DNA of 64,000 bases from positions 3,286,001-3,350,000 of the forward strand of contig NZ_BSUM01000001.1 of assembly GCF_030161595.1 (NCBI RefSeq), in the 5' to 3' direction. The stretch's first letter is position 1. Each line of letters begins with the position of its first letter. This stretch comes from Litorihabitans aurantiacus. Its GTDB lineage: Bacteria; Actinomycetota; Actinomycetes; Actinomycetales; Beutenbergiaceae. The notes under the pieces are model-generated. The model saw only the letters and a program-made list of their open reading frames with translations. It did no database searches and had not been told where the DNA came from. Shown one piece after another: positions 9,645 to 19,623 of this stretch. The position numbers and the translations under genes were made by a program.

Positions 9645-12159
9645 TCAGAGGACCGGGTCGGTCGCCGCCACCTCCAGCAGCGCGGCCCGCAGCACCTCCG
9701 GCAGGTCCAGGGCCGCCAGCTCCTGCGCCAGGTCGATCCCGCCCAGCCGCTTCACGGCTGCCCAGGCGTTCTCCTTCGTGGCGTAGGGGATCTCCGCCGC
9801 CGCCAGCAGCGTGAAGGCATCGTCGACGACGTCGCGCGGCGCCGCCCGCACGCCCGTCACCGTGAGCGTCAGGCCGAGCGCGGTGTCGACGCGGCCCAGG
9901 GAGATCCGCAGCGCCGGGGCGAGGAGCTCCGCGGCGTCGTCGTCGGCCGGGCCCACGACCATCGGCGCGGCTGCCGGACCGGCGGAACCCTCGCCCCCGA
10001 CGTCGATAGTCACCTCGTCCACCGACGCCACCCCGACGAGGTCCACCCAGATCTCGCGCGGACGCCCGACCGGCCGCCCCGTCGTCGCCTCGATCTCGAG
10101 CTCGATCGTCGCCCCGCCGTCCCCCGCCCCCACGACCCGCTGCCGCATCACCGTCACCTCGGGCACGGGCGCCGCTCCGCCGTCGTCCTCCACCAGGGTC
10201 GAGGACGCCGTCCCGGGCACCACCCGCAGCACGAGCACCTCGGGCGCCTCGCGCACGTCCGCCATCGGATCGGCCGCGAGCGGCAGCACCGCACCGGCGC
10301 GCACGAGCACCGGGTACCCCTCGAGCGGGCGGTGCAGCACCACGTGCCGCCCGCGTCCGTCGTGCGGACCGGCGTCGTCAGTGCCGTAGCGGGCCCCCGT
10401 GAACAGGTCCACCCACGCGCCCGGCGGGAGCCACGCCCGCACGGACGCGATCGTCGCGACCTGGTCCTCCGGCGTCGTGATCGGTGCGAGCAGGAGGTGC
10501 TCGCCGACCATCGCCTGGTTCGGGACCTCGAACGCCTCCTGCGTGCGTGGGTGGTCGTGGTACATCGGCCGCACGATCGCGACGCCGTCGGTGTGCGCGG
10601 TCCACGAGGCACTGTAGAGCGTCGGTACGAGCAGGTGGCGCAGCCGCAGGAACCGCTCCACGACCGCCTGCGCGCGCGGGCCGAACGCCCACGGCTCCTT
10701 CGTCGCGAACGGGCTGTTGGAGGAGTGCAGCCGGTTGACCGGCGAGAACACGCCGAGCTGCACCCAGCGGACGGTGCGCTCGACGTCGTGCGACCCGAGG
10801 CGGTGACCGCCGACGTCGTGGCTCCACCAGCCGTAGCCGACGTTGGCCGCCGTCGCGGTGAAGTAGGGCTGGAAGTCGAGCGAGGCCCACGTGGTGTGCG
10901 TGTCGCCCGAGAAGCCGACGGGGTAGCGGTGGCTGCCGATCCCGGCGTAGCGAGAGAACGTCAGGGGGCGCCGGCCGCCGCGCCCGGAGTCGACGAAGTG
11001 CAGGTGGTTGAGCATCCACAGCGGGTCCAGGCCGGGGACGGCGGTGGCGCCGCCGGACTGCCAGTCGAGCCACCAGAAGTCGACACCCTGCTCCTCGAGG
11101 GTGGTGCAGCAGCCGCAGGTAGGCGTCGACGAACGTGCGCGAGGTGACGTCGAAGCCGACGGCGACGCCGGAAGCCGGGTCGATCCCGACGGCGCGCGCC
11201 ATCTCCTCGTAGGCGTCCTCGTGGCGGCGCACGCCGTCGGCCGGGTGGACGTTCAGCGTGACGTCGAGGCCGCGCTCGTGCAGCGCCGCCAGGAAGCGCG
11301 CGGGGTCGGGGAACAGGTCGCGGTTCCACGTGTAGCCGGTCCAGCCCGTGCCGATCGCGGGGTCGACGTCGGTCACGTGCCAGTCCATGTCGATGACGGC
11401 CACCGACAGGGGCACGCGTGCGGCGTCGAAGCGGTCCATCAGCGCCAGGTAGCCGTCCTCGTCGTAGCGCCAGAATCGGCTCCACCAGTTGCCGAGCACC
11501 GCGCGCGGCACGAGCGGCGACGGACCGGTGAGGCGGTGGAAGTCCGCCAGCGCGGCGCGGAAGTCCCGGCCGTGCCCGAACAGGTAGAGGTCGTGGGTCG
11601 GCGTGGGGTCGGGGCGCCCGGCCGCGGCCCGGGCGGCGTGCGGCCGCGGGGCGATCCAGCCGTCGGGGGAGAGCAGGACCGAGTCCGAGTCGTCGAGGCT
11701 CGCGAAGCCCCAGGTGGCCAGCAGGCCGGGGTCGAGCGGGATCGCGCCGTCGGCCTCGTCGAGCGTACGAGCGGTGCCGAACAGGTTGCCGCGCTCGGGC
11801 AGCTGGTCGGGGTAGCTCTGCCCGAACCGCCAGACGGAGTGGTGCACGTCGGTGGCGTCGGTGCGCAGCGTGACGGCCAGGGTCGCGGCCGAGAACGGAC
11901 CGCCCGTGTAGACCAGGTGCAGGTCCGTCGTGAGGACCTCGACGCCGTCGCCCTCGCGCCGGCGGACCTCGAACGGGGGCGTCCCGGCCTCGAACGCCCG
12001 CTCGACGACGACCTGCGTGCGCTCGTCGGCGAACTCGCCCGCCTCGGACTGCTCGAGCCGCAGCAGGCATGGGCTGAGCACCGTGAAGCGGGCGGAGCCG
12101 GCGCGCACGACCGCGTCGTCGTGCGCGGGGGCGGGGGCGCCGTCGGACATCGCGAACAT
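9645..12159 (-). CDS. GH31 family glycoside hydrolase, frameshifted
   Basis: About 838 residues, retaining glycosidase of the alpha-glucosidase/alpha-xylosidase family. The start ATG 12159 has AGGAG four bases upstream. After an N-terminal beta domain come AVIDMDWH, then the nucleophile motif FWWLDW and the acid/base motif FSGDTHTTW, and a C-terminal beta region. The frame breaks near 11099-11101 (minus-strand CACCCTCGAG); removing one base gives LLHHLEEQGVDFWWLDW. No signal peptide is seen, so it probably works in the cytoplasm on imported oligosaccharides. The exact linkage (alpha-glucosyl, alpha-xylosyl or other) cannot be told from sequence alone. Confidence 0.82.
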
Positions 12160-12306
12160 GGGGCTCCTGTGACGTCGGTGGCGGGCGGCGCCCGAGGGGC
12201 GCGGCCGGGGCGGGCCACCATCCTGGCGCGTGACGGCGCGCCGGGCCAGGACGTCGGGCGGCCGGTCGCGAGGGCGGTCCCGGAGGGTCGCGACGGCGGG
12301 GCCGGG

Positions 12307-12561
12307 TCAGGAGGGGTCGGTCGCCCCCGCGATGCGCACGCGTCCGCGCGCGATCATCTCGGCCTTCCAGGCGGCATCCGCCGGCCAGTACTGCCAGTCG
12401 CGCGCCGAGACGACCATGGCCGCCCCTGCGTGCTCGTCCGGCGTACCGGGCACGGCGTGCGGGGGCGGGGCGGGTCTCGCCGCCCGTTCGGCGGGCACCG
12501 GTTCGACGATGCGGGGGCGGGGGCCTGACGACGGCGCTCGGCGCTCGCTGTAGAAGCTCAT
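12307..12561 (-). CDS. Small hypothetical protein
   Basis: An 84-residue protein. The start ATG 12561 is chosen because GAGGGAG lies directly upstream; a longer in-frame version lacks a ribosome site. The N-terminal half is rich in Pro, Arg and Ala (low complexity). The C-terminal half is better ordered (SARDWQYWPADAAWKAEMIARGRV) and looks like the functional part. It is transcribed away from the AMIN-like lipoprotein across a 93-base shared regulatory gap. Family not recognised. Confidence 0.45.
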   Translation of the reverse strand: MSFYSERRAPSSGPRPRIVEPVPAERAARPAPPPHAVPGTPDEHAGAAMVVSARDWQYWPADAAWKAEMIARGRVRIAGATDPS

Positions 12562-12572
12562 ACTCCCTCGAC

Positions 12573-12629
12573 GTTCGTGCGGTGCGAATATGACGCGGCC
12601 CGTGCGAACTTTCCTCGGGCCGCACGAAC
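12573..12629. promoter_or_regulatory. Divergent regulatory region with nested inverted repeats
   Basis: In the gap between two divergent genes, GTTCGTGCGG (12573-12582) has a perfect inverted partner CCGCACGAAC (12620-12629). Inside it is a second hairpin GCGGCCCG (12595-12602) / CGGGCCGC (12616-12623). The spacing suggests a shared operator or paired promoters. Confidence 0.35.
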
Positions 12630-12654
12630 CCTTCGCGCTGTGGTCGGATGAACC

Positions 12655-13380
12655 ATGACCAGATCCCACCGCGCGGTCGCGGCCGCGGCTCTCGCACTGG
12701 TGCTGGGCGCCACGACCGCCTGCAGCCCCGACGGAGACGTCGACGGCAGCCCGGAGCCCCCGGCGTCGTCCGACACCTCGACGACCACGTCCGCACCGCC
12801 GGCGACCTCGACGCCGCCCAGCGAGTCACCCAGCGAGTCGCCCAGCGATCCGCCCGCGGAACAGCCCACGCCGTCGCCGGTCCCCCCGGAGACCGCGCCG
12901 CCCGCCGACGAGGCGGAGGCAGGATCCGACGACCTCCAGGGCTTCGGGCCGCAGGACCGCAGCACCGACCCCTGGCCCGACACGAGGACCGGCCCGACGT
13001 TCCTCACGGAGGTCCGTGCCGCCGCGCACGACGGCTACGACCGCGTCGTGCTGGAGTTCGACGGCGCGGAGCCGCCGTCGTGGGCCGCGCGCTACGTCGA
13101 GGAGCCGATCGCCGAGGGCAGCGGTGACGTGCTCGACGTGGACGGCGAGGTGTTCCTCCGGATCGACACGGCGATGGTCGTCCACCCGGCCGACCTCGAG
13201 CGCGAGGGGACCGTCGTGACGGGTCCGTCCGACGTCGGCGACACGACCGTGCGCGGCCTGTGGTCCGAGGGCCCCTGGGAGGGCTACGCCGCCACCCACA
13301 TCGGTCTCGACGCCGTCCGCGACTTCCGGATCAGCACCCTGACCGACCCGGCGCGGATCGTCGTCGACATCCGTCGCTGA
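12655..13380 (+). CDS. AMIN-like domain lipoprotein
   Basis: A 241-residue protein. The signal peptide has a lipobox (GATTAC, Cys about 23), then a Pro/Ser/Thr linker (about 28-85) that contains tandem PSESPSES repeats. The C-terminal globular domain (about 115-241: FLTEVRAAAHDGYDRVVLEFDG ... DFRISTLTDPARIVVDIRR) matches actinobacterial AMIN-like lipoproteins. Such domains are thought to contact the envelope; this protein would be lipid-anchored outside the membrane. The next gene, glutaminase, starts 25 bases downstream and may be co-transcribed. Confidence 0.75.
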   Translation: MTRSHRAVAAAALALVLGATTACSPDGDVDGSPEPPASSDTSTTTSAPPATSTPPSESPSESPSDPPAEQPTPSPVPPETAPPADEAEAGSDDLQGFGPQDRSTDPWPDTRTGPTFLTEVRAAAHDGYDRVVLEFDGAEPPSWAARYVEEPIAEGSGDVLDVDGEVFLRIDTAMVVHPADLEREGTVVTGPSDVGDTTVRGLWSEGPWEGYAATHIGLDAVRDFRISTLTDPARIVVDIRR

Positions 13381-13405
13381 CCGCCACCACCGCAGGGGAA
13401 ACAAC

Positions 13406-14673
13406 GTGCGCACACCCGTCCCGGACTACCTGGCCACCCTCCTGGAGGAGGTGCGCGACCACGACGGCGGCGCCGTCGCCGACTACGTGCCCGAGCTGGC
13501 GCGCGCGGATCCGGACCGGCTCGCGCTCGCCGTCACGACCACCGACGGGCGCACGTACGCGGCGGGCGACGACGACGTCGAGTTCACCATCCAGTCCATA
13601 TCCAAACCGTTCGCCTACGCCGCGGCGATCCTCGACCGCGGCCTGCCCAGGGTGCTGGAGAGCGTCGGGGTCGAACCGTCGGGCGAGGCGTTCAACGAGC
13701 TGTCGCTCGAGGAGGATTCGCACCGGCCGCGCAACCCCATGATCAACGCCGGCGCCATCACCACGCACCAGCTCCTCGTCGGCGCCGGTGCGGGTCCGGA
13801 CGAGCGCGTCGAGCGGGTCCGTTCACTCATGTCGCGCCTCGCGGGCCGCGAGCTGCGGGTCGACGGCGCGGTGCACGCGTCGGAGATGGCGACGGCGGAC
13901 CGCAACCTCGCCATCGCGCACATGCTCCGCGGCTACGGCGCGATCGACGTCGACCCGCACGTCGCCGTCGACGGCTACACCCGGCAGTGCTCGGTCCTGG
14001 TGACCGTGACCGACCTCGCCGTGATGGCGGCGACGCTCGCGAACGGCGGCGTGCAGCCGGTGACCGGCGAGGCGGTGCTCGACCCGGTGACCGCCCGCCA
14101 GACGCTCGCGGTGATGGCGGCCGCCGGGATGTACGACGGCGCGGGCTCGTGGTGGAGCCGCGTCGGCATCCCCGCCAAGAGCGGGGTCGCGGGCGGTCTG
14201 ATCGGCGCGCTGCCCGGGCGGGTCGGGCTCGCGGTGCTCTCGCCCCGGCTGGACGCCCACGGCAACAGCGTGCGCGGCGTCAAGGTCATGGAGCGCCTGT
14301 CGGCCGACATGGGGATGCACCTCATGGCGGCCGCGCCGCGCGGCACCGTCGCGACGCTCGACCACCGCCGCGAGGCCGGCCGCACGCGGTACCGGCTCCA
14401 CGGCACGATCGACTTCGTCGAGGCCGAGCGGGTGCTGGCGGCGATGGCCGACGACGGCGACGCCACCCGCGTGGTCCTCGACCTGGGCCCGGTGAGCGGC
14501 ATGAGCGACGTCGGGCGCCGCATGGTGCTCGAGGGTCTGCGCCGCCTCCGGCTCGACGGTCGCCCGGTCACGCTCGCGGACCCCGGTCGCGTGATGCCGG
14601 ACCCCGACCTCGGGGACGGCACCTACCCCGACGTCGACGGCGAGGCCGACACCGCCGCCCGACCCTCCCCTGA
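13406..14673 (+). CDS. glsA: Glutaminase with C-terminal STAS domain
   Basis: Hydrolyses L-glutamine to glutamate and ammonia. The serine-type (beta-lactamase-like) glutaminase domain spans residues about 1-310, with FTIQSISKPF holding the catalytic Ser-x-x-Lys, followed by NPMINAGAI and AKSGVAGG. A STAS domain (about 325-410) follows, as in the long bacterial GlsA form. The start GTG 13406 follows AGGGGAA. As read, the frame has no stop until 16423 and would run antisense through the exporter gene. One extra C in the CCCC at 14667-14670 gives a stop at 14671-14673 and a normal length of about 422 residues, so I place the end there. Confidence 0.85.
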
Positions 14674-14686
14674 CGGCCCGGCGGGA

Positions 14687-16294
14687 TCAGCCCCGCGCGG
14701 GCTCGCCGTCGGCGGCCTCGGTCGGCCCGCCGTCGGTCGAGCGGCTCGTGGCTGCCGGGATGCCGGTGCGCTCCGGGGCGGCGGTCCCCTCGAGGTCCGT
14801 ACCGCCGTCGACCGCGGGCTCGAGCTCGTCCGGGAGCGTCAGGACCATCTCGTCCGGCGCCGGCACGGGATCGGACGGCGTGACGTTGCGGACCCGCCGC
14901 AGGGGGTGGCGCGGCTTGAGGCCGCGCAGCCGCTGCGCCAGCACCTCACCGAGCGTGACGCCGGCGGCGAGACCGAGGCCGATCATCCCGGCCTGCAGGA
15001 GCATCCCGAGGCCGGTGTCGCCGCCGTCCTCGGACACGAGGTCGAGCATCCCGCGGTAGATCGTGAGACCGGGCAGCAGCGGCACGATGCCGCAGACCGT
15101 GGTCACGAGGGCGGGCACGCGCAGCCGCCGCGCGAGCGAGTCGCCGACGAAACCGAGCACGAGCGCGGCCCCGGCGCTCGCCATCGCCACGCCGAGCCCG
15201 AGCCGGGTCAGCAGCACGAAGGCGAGGTACGTGCCACCCCCGGCGAGCGCCGCGACCAGCGCCGCGCGCGGTCGGGCGTACGACGCCGTCGCCCACGCCC
15301 CCGAGATCGCGACCGAGGTCAGCGCGAGCACCCAGACGGGCCACGGGTTGGGCGGCAGGTCGATGAGGGTCAGGCTCACGCCGGCGCGCCGCGCGACGTC
15401 GAGCACGCCACCGATCCCGACCACGATGCCGAGGGTCAGCAGCACCACCTGGAAGAGCTTGCCGCTCGCCGTGATCGGGAAGCCGTTGATCGCGTCGTCG
15501 GCCGCACCGACCAGCGACATCCCGGCCAGCAGCACCACGATGTTGGAGGCCACCACGAGCGAGGGCGGCAGCTGGGCGAACTCGACCGGCAGCCCCGGGA
15601 TCGTGGTCAGGAGCAGGACGGCGACGCCGGTCGCGAGCGCGGCGCCCACGATCTGCAGGAAGAACGGCGGCAGCTGCCAGCGCGTCAGGAGTCGCAGCGC
15701 GCCGTCGATCAGGAGGGTCGTGACGCCGGCCACGAGGGCGACGAGCAGTCCGCCGCCCAGCAGCACCCCGACCCCCGCGGCCATCAGCGACAGCGACAGC
15801 GTGACGAGCATCCGGCGGTAGGAGTGCGGCGAGGCGACGATCCGGTCGAGGGTCGCGTGGCTGGCGACGAGCCTCTCGCGCGCCGCGGCCGACCAGTCCT
15901 CGAACGAGAGCCCGCGCAGCGACGGGGCGCCGATGATCGAGCGCGTGAGGTCGACGACGAGCGCGAGCCGCCCGTAGTCCGTGGCCTGGTCGTGGACCAC
16001 GCGCAGCACGCTCGTGCCCGTGGAGTCGTCGGCGATGAGGATCGAGGTGAAGGTCAGGTCGATCTCGCAGCGGACGTCGAAGGACCGGCACACGTCGCGC
16101 ACCGTCCCGAACACGTCGGAGGCGGAGGCGCCGAGCGACAGCATCGACTCACCCAGGCGGGCGGCGAGCTCGAGGGTGTCGCGGACCGCCTGCGGGTCCC
16201 GGGCGGCGGGCGCGGCGCGGCGCCCGGTGGGGGAGACGGGGGGCTTGCCGACGGCGTGGGCGGCCAGCCGGCGGGCGAGGGACAGCGAACGCAC
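14687..16294 (-). CDS. thrE: ThrE-family threonine/serine exporter
   Basis: A 535-residue membrane protein exporting threonine or serine. The N-terminal soluble region (about 35-160, LARRLGESMLSLGASASDV-type) is the amidase-like ThrE domain, and about ten hydrophobic segments follow (from about 175, VTLSLSLMAAGVGVLLGGG, to about 465). The C-terminal 60 residues are acidic and unstructured. The start GTG 16294 lies six bases after a TACGCT box, suggesting a leaderless message. It converges on the glutaminase gene with only about 13 bases between the inferred ends. Confidence 0.85.
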   Translation of the reverse strand: MRSLSLARRLAAHAVGKPPVSPTGRRAAPAARDPQAVRDTLELAARLGESMLSLGASASDVFGTVRDVCRSFDVRCEIDLTFTSILIADDSTGTSVLRVVHDQATDYGRLALVVDLTRSIIGAPSLRGLSFEDWSAAARERLVASHATLDRIVASPHSYRRMLVTLSLSLMAAGVGVLLGGGLLVALVAGVTTLLIDGALRLLTRWQLPPFFLQIVGAALATGVAVLLLTTIPGLPVEFAQLPPSLVVASNIVVLLAGMSLVGAADDAINGFPITASGKLFQVVLLTLGIVVGIGGVLDVARRAGVSLTLIDLPPNPWPVWVLALTSVAISGAWATASYARPRAALVAALAGGGTYLAFVLLTRLGLGVAMASAGAALVLGFVGDSLARRLRVPALVTTVCGIVPLLPGLTIYRGMLDLVSEDGGDTGLGMLLQAGMIGLGLAAGVTLGEVLAQRLRGLKPRHPLRRVRNVTPSDPVPAPDEMVLTLPDELEPAVDGGTDLEGTAAPERTGIPAATSRSTDGGPTEAADGEPARG

Positions 16295-16300
16295 GGGGCA

Positions 16301-16306
16301 AGCGTA
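16301..16306 (-). promoter_or_regulatory. -10 box TACGCT for thrE
   Basis: On the minus strand TACGCT ends six bases before the GTG start at 16294, so transcription would begin at or next to the start codon. No Shine-Dalgarno sequence is present. Confidence 0.5.
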
Positions 16307-16392
16307 GGTGCGCGACGGCGTCGTCCGAACCGCGCCGGGATCGGGCCACGGGCGTGCCGCGACCGGGCCGAGGACCAGCGTCCGCCGACGTG

Positions 16393-16421
16393 TGTACGTT
16401 TGTACGCCAACCGTCTACGCT
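16393..16421 (+). promoter_or_regulatory. Promoter of the MFS gene
   Basis: TGTACG (16393-16398), 17 bases, TACGCT (16416-16421), then 8 bases to the GTG at 16430. The -35 box is one half of a direct repeat TGTACG-TT-TGTACG (16393-16406), which could be a regulator site. Confidence 0.4.
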
Positions 16422-16429
16422 GACCCCTC

Positions 16430-17695
16430 GTGAGCACCCCTCCCGCGCCCGTGTCACCCGGCACCTCCGCCCGCGCGACCCCCGACGCCGTCGCCCGCCG
16501 CGCGCGCCTCGCCGTCGCCGCCCTCTTCCTCACCAACGGCGCGCTCTTCGCGAACGTCGTCCCCCGCTTCCCGAGCATCAAGGCCGAGCTCGGTCTGAGC
16601 AACGCCGCCTACGGGCTCGCGATCGCGGCCTTCCCGACGGGCGCGATCCTCGCGGGGCTGGGCGCCGCCGTCGTGATCCGACGCCTCGGGTCCGCGCGCG
16701 CGGCGGTGATCGGGACGGTCATCACGGCCGTGGGCGTGGTCGCGGTGGGGTGGTCGCCCTCGGCGCTCGCGTTCGGTGCCGCGCTGCTGTTCGCCGGGAG
16801 CGCGGACGCGATCACCGACGTCGCGCAGAACACCCACGGACTGCGCGTGCAGCGCCGCTACGGCCGCTCGATCATCAACTCCTTCCACGCGCTGTGGTCG
16901 ATCGGCGCCGTGACGGGCGGCGCGATGGCCGCGGCCGCGATCGCGCTGGACGTGCCGCGCGGCGTGCACCTGAGCATCAGCGGCGTCCTGCTCTCGGCGA
17001 CGGCGATCGTCGCCCTGCGCTTCTGCCTCCCCGGTCCGGACACGGAGCGGGATGCCGAACTCGCCGACGCGCCCGCCACCACGTCCCGGGTGCGGGCGCG
17101 GATCGGTGGCCGGACGGCGCTCATCCTGCTCGCGCTCGTCGTCGTGGCGACCGCGGGGACGCTCGTGGAGGACGCCGGCTCGTCCTGGGCGGCGGTGTAC
17201 CTCGGCGGGCTGGGCGCCCCGGAGGCGCTCGCGGCCACGGGGTTCATCGCGCTCGTGGGTGCGCAGTTCGTCGGTCGCGCGTGCGGCGACCGGCTGGTCG
17301 ACCGGTTCGGCCAGCGCGCCGTCGCGCGCGTGGGCGGCGGTCTCGCCGCGCTCGGGATGGGGCTGGCGCTCGCGTTCCCGAGCGTGCCCGGCACGATCGT
17401 CGGGTTCGCGACGGCGGGGCTCGGCGTCGCCACGCTCGTCCCGGCCGCGATGCACGAGGCCGACGAGCTGCCCGGGCTGCGCACCGGGACCGGCGTCACG
17501 ATCGTCTCGTGGCTCATGCGGCTGGGCTTCCTCGTCTCGCCGCCGATCGTGGGGCTCGTGGCCGACGCGACGTCGCTCCGGGTCGGGCTGCTGGTGGTGC
17601 CGATCGCGGGGGTCGCGGCGCTCGTGCTCGCGCGGGTGTTCAGCACGCGGCGCACGGCGGCGACCACCGCGACGGCCGCCGATGTCGAGGCCTGA
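16430..17695 (+). CDS. Major facilitator superfamily transporter
   Basis: A 421-residue protein with about 12 transmembrane segments. Features include LFLTNGALFANVVPRFPSIK in helix 1, the loop 2-3 IRRLGSARA motif, a conserved DVAQNTHGLRVQRRYGRSIINSFHALWS stretch after helix 4, and CGDRLVDRFGQR in the central loop of the second half. This pattern is that of the FucP/YbjJ-like MFS branch; the substrate is unknown. No adjacent enzyme suggests the cargo. Confidence 0.75.
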   Translation: MSTPPAPVSPGTSARATPDAVARRARLAVAALFLTNGALFANVVPRFPSIKAELGLSNAAYGLAIAAFPTGAILAGLGAAVVIRRLGSARAAVIGTVITAVGVVAVGWSPSALAFGAALLFAGSADAITDVAQNTHGLRVQRRYGRSIINSFHALWSIGAVTGGAMAAAAIALDVPRGVHLSISGVLLSATAIVALRFCLPGPDTERDAELADAPATTSRVRARIGGRTALILLALVVVATAGTLVEDAGSSWAAVYLGGLGAPEALAATGFIALVGAQFVGRACGDRLVDRFGQRAVARVGGGLAALGMGLALAFPSVPGTIVGFATAGLGVATLVPAAMHEADELPGLRTGTGVTIVSWLMRLGFLVSPPIVGLVADATSLRVGLLVVPIAGVAALVLARVFSTRRTAATTATAADVEA

Positions 17696-17806
17696 TCGCC
17701 CGGTCGTCTGATCGCCCGTTCGCCTGATCGCCCGCGCCCGCGCGCCGGACGTTAGCGTGGGGTGAGCCCGCTGGTCGCGGGTCCATCCCCGAGGAGTGGA
17801 GCCCCC

Positions 17807-18708
17807 GTGACGCAGGACCGTGCCGTGCGCGACGCCGCGGTGCCGCCCGACGCCGGGTCCGCCGTCGAGAGTCCCGCCGTCGTCCCGCCCCAGCTCGACA
17901 CCCCGCTGGCCCGCACGCTGCGCCTGGACGCGCTCCGCCGTCGGCCGCGCGTGCGTGACGTCACGCGGCTGCGCCACGAGGCGGTGGCGGGGCGGCACGG
18001 CGAGGTCTGGCGCCGGTCGATCGAGCGGGGCCGCCGCTCGCCCGGCAACGTCGGCGCGATCGTGGGTGGCGCCGTCGCCGCGATCTTCTTCTTCGTCGTG
18101 GTCATGAACCTCATCGAGGGCGAGTACTCCGACGCGCTCGTGGGCACCGCCGTCTCGACGTTCATCCTCCTGCTCGTCGGCGGGATCGCGACCCTGGTCG
18201 CGGCGCTGCTGCGGCACCGCCTGTGGCGCAGCCACGCGCGCATCGCGCGGTTCGCGCGCGAGAACGGGATGCCGCACCACCTGGCCGTCGGGGAGGACGA
18301 GGTGCCGCCGGAGGTGCGGCGCCGCGACGGCGCCTCCTGGCGCATGACTGACCACACCGACGTCGTGACCGCGGTCGCCGGGGGCGGGAGCTCGTGGCGG
18401 GGCGCCGTCGGATGTGGGTCTACCGCGGGCACACCCGGACGCGACCCACCCTCGTGTGGGCGGCGGTCCGGCTCGGTCCGCACCCGGGCGCGGAGATCGC
18501 GAGCGGCGCGGCGTTCCAGGCGTGGCTCGCGCAGCAGCGCGACGCCACCTCGGACGTGCCCGCGATCGAGTGGTCCTTCGACGGCGAGTGGCTCGTGGTC
18601 GGGGAGGAGACGCCGTCGGGTCCGCCGGCCGCGCTGGTGCGCCTGCTCGAGGGGGTCGACGTCGTGCTCGCCGACGCCGCGCGGTACGGGGCGCGTCTCG
18701 GTGGCTGA
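17807..18708 (+). CDS. Two-helix membrane protein paralogue 1, frameshifted
   Basis: First of four tandem relatives. The start GTG 17807 has GAGGAG at 17791-17796. The N-terminal motif is LDTPLARTLRLDALRRRP, then a basic segment, two transmembrane helices (about 82-102 and 113-135), the signature RSHARIARFARENGM, and a soluble C-terminal domain ending DGEWLVVGEETPSG...LVRLLEGVDVVL. The frame breaks in the GGGG at 18399-18402; one added G joins it to the frame ending at 18708. I do not recognise the family. The helical-hairpin layout puts both soluble parts on the same side, probably the cytoplasm. Confidence 0.6.
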
Positions 18709-18741
18709 CCGCGCGGGTCGCGGGGGATCTCCCGACCGTGG

Positions 18742-19623
18742 GTGCGGCCGGCGCCGACCCCGGCCGAGCTGGAGGACGCCCCGGGCGCCCCCTTCGCGCC
18801 GGACGAGGCGCAGCTCGACACCCCGCTCGTCGCCGCGCTGGACCTCGCGCCCCTCACGGTCGTCCCGACGCGGCGGCGCATCGCGCAGGTGCGTGACGCC
18901 GCGTTCGCCGGGCGCTACGGCCGCGGCGGACCGCTGGGAGACGAGCGGCGGGAGGCTGCCCCGCAGACGATCGCGCTCGGCGTGGCGGTCGCCGTCGCCG
19001 CGATCCCCGCGGTGCTCACGGTCGTCCTGGCGGTGCGCGACGGCGGTGACGCCGTCCTCGTCAACGTGGCGCTGACGCTCGGTCTGGGGCTCGTCGCGGG
19101 CGCCCTGACCTATCCCGCCGTCGCGGCCGGGGTGCGCCGGCGGTGGCGCCGCCGCGCCCGGCTGGCGGACGTCGCCAAGCTCTCCGGCCTCCGGCTGCGG
19201 CTCGCGCCGCACCCGGAGGTGCTGCCCGCGGTGGTGCGCGCCGACGACCGGCTGGTCGACTACACGATCCAGCAGGGTGACGTGCTGTCGGGCCGTGTGC
19301 GCGGTCACCTGCTGATGGTCGGGCTGCGATCGGGGCACCAGATGGTGAACACGCGGACGCAGCAGGTGGACCACGTCTGGGTCGCGCTGCGGCGGCGGGC
19401 CGAGGAGGAACCGGGGGTCGCGGTCGACGTCCAGGACCTGAGCGCGCTCGAGCGGTGGTGCGCGGCGGACGCACGCCCGCGGCCGGTGCACCTGGTGGTC
19501 GACGACGAGTGGATCGCGCTCGGCGTCGACAGCCCGTTCGGCGACCTCGGGGTGCTGGCCGACCTCGTGTCCGGGACGGACGTCGCGCTCGCGGCGGTGG
19601 AGAGCAGGGAGCGGGAGCGATGA
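18742..19623 (+). CDS. Two-helix membrane protein paralogue 2
   Basis: A 293-residue protein. It shows LDTPLVAALDLAPL, helices about 75-95 and 103-125, the RRRWRRRARLADVAKLSGLRL signature, and a C-terminal VDDEWIALGVDSPFGDLGVLADLV. The GTG used here has no ribosome site. A GTG at 18701 overlapping the previous stop would be the more natural start but is out of frame, so a further lost base between 18701 and 18742 is likely. It overlaps the next gene at ATGA. Confidence 0.6.
   Translation: MRPAPTPAELEDAPGAPFAPDEAQLDTPLVAALDLAPLTVVPTRRRIAQVRDAAFAGRYGRGGPLGDERREAAPQTIALGVAVAVAAIPAVLTVVLAVRDGGDAVLVNVALTLGLGLVAGALTYPAVAAGVRRRWRRRARLADVAKLSGLRLRLAPHPEVLPAVVRADDRLVDYTIQQGDVLSGRVRGHLLMVGLRSGHQMVNTRTQQVDHVWVALRRRAEEEPGVAVDVQDLSALERWCAADARPRPVHLVVDDEWIALGVDSPFGDLGVLADLVSGTDVALAAVESRERER

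Noticed and set aside
14674..16423. Continuation of the glutaminase frame for nearly 600 codons without a stop
   Set aside because: It runs exactly antisense to the well-conserved ThrE gene and shows only Arg/Gly/Asp-rich composition typical of shadow frames. A single lost C at 14667-14670 explains the missing stop.
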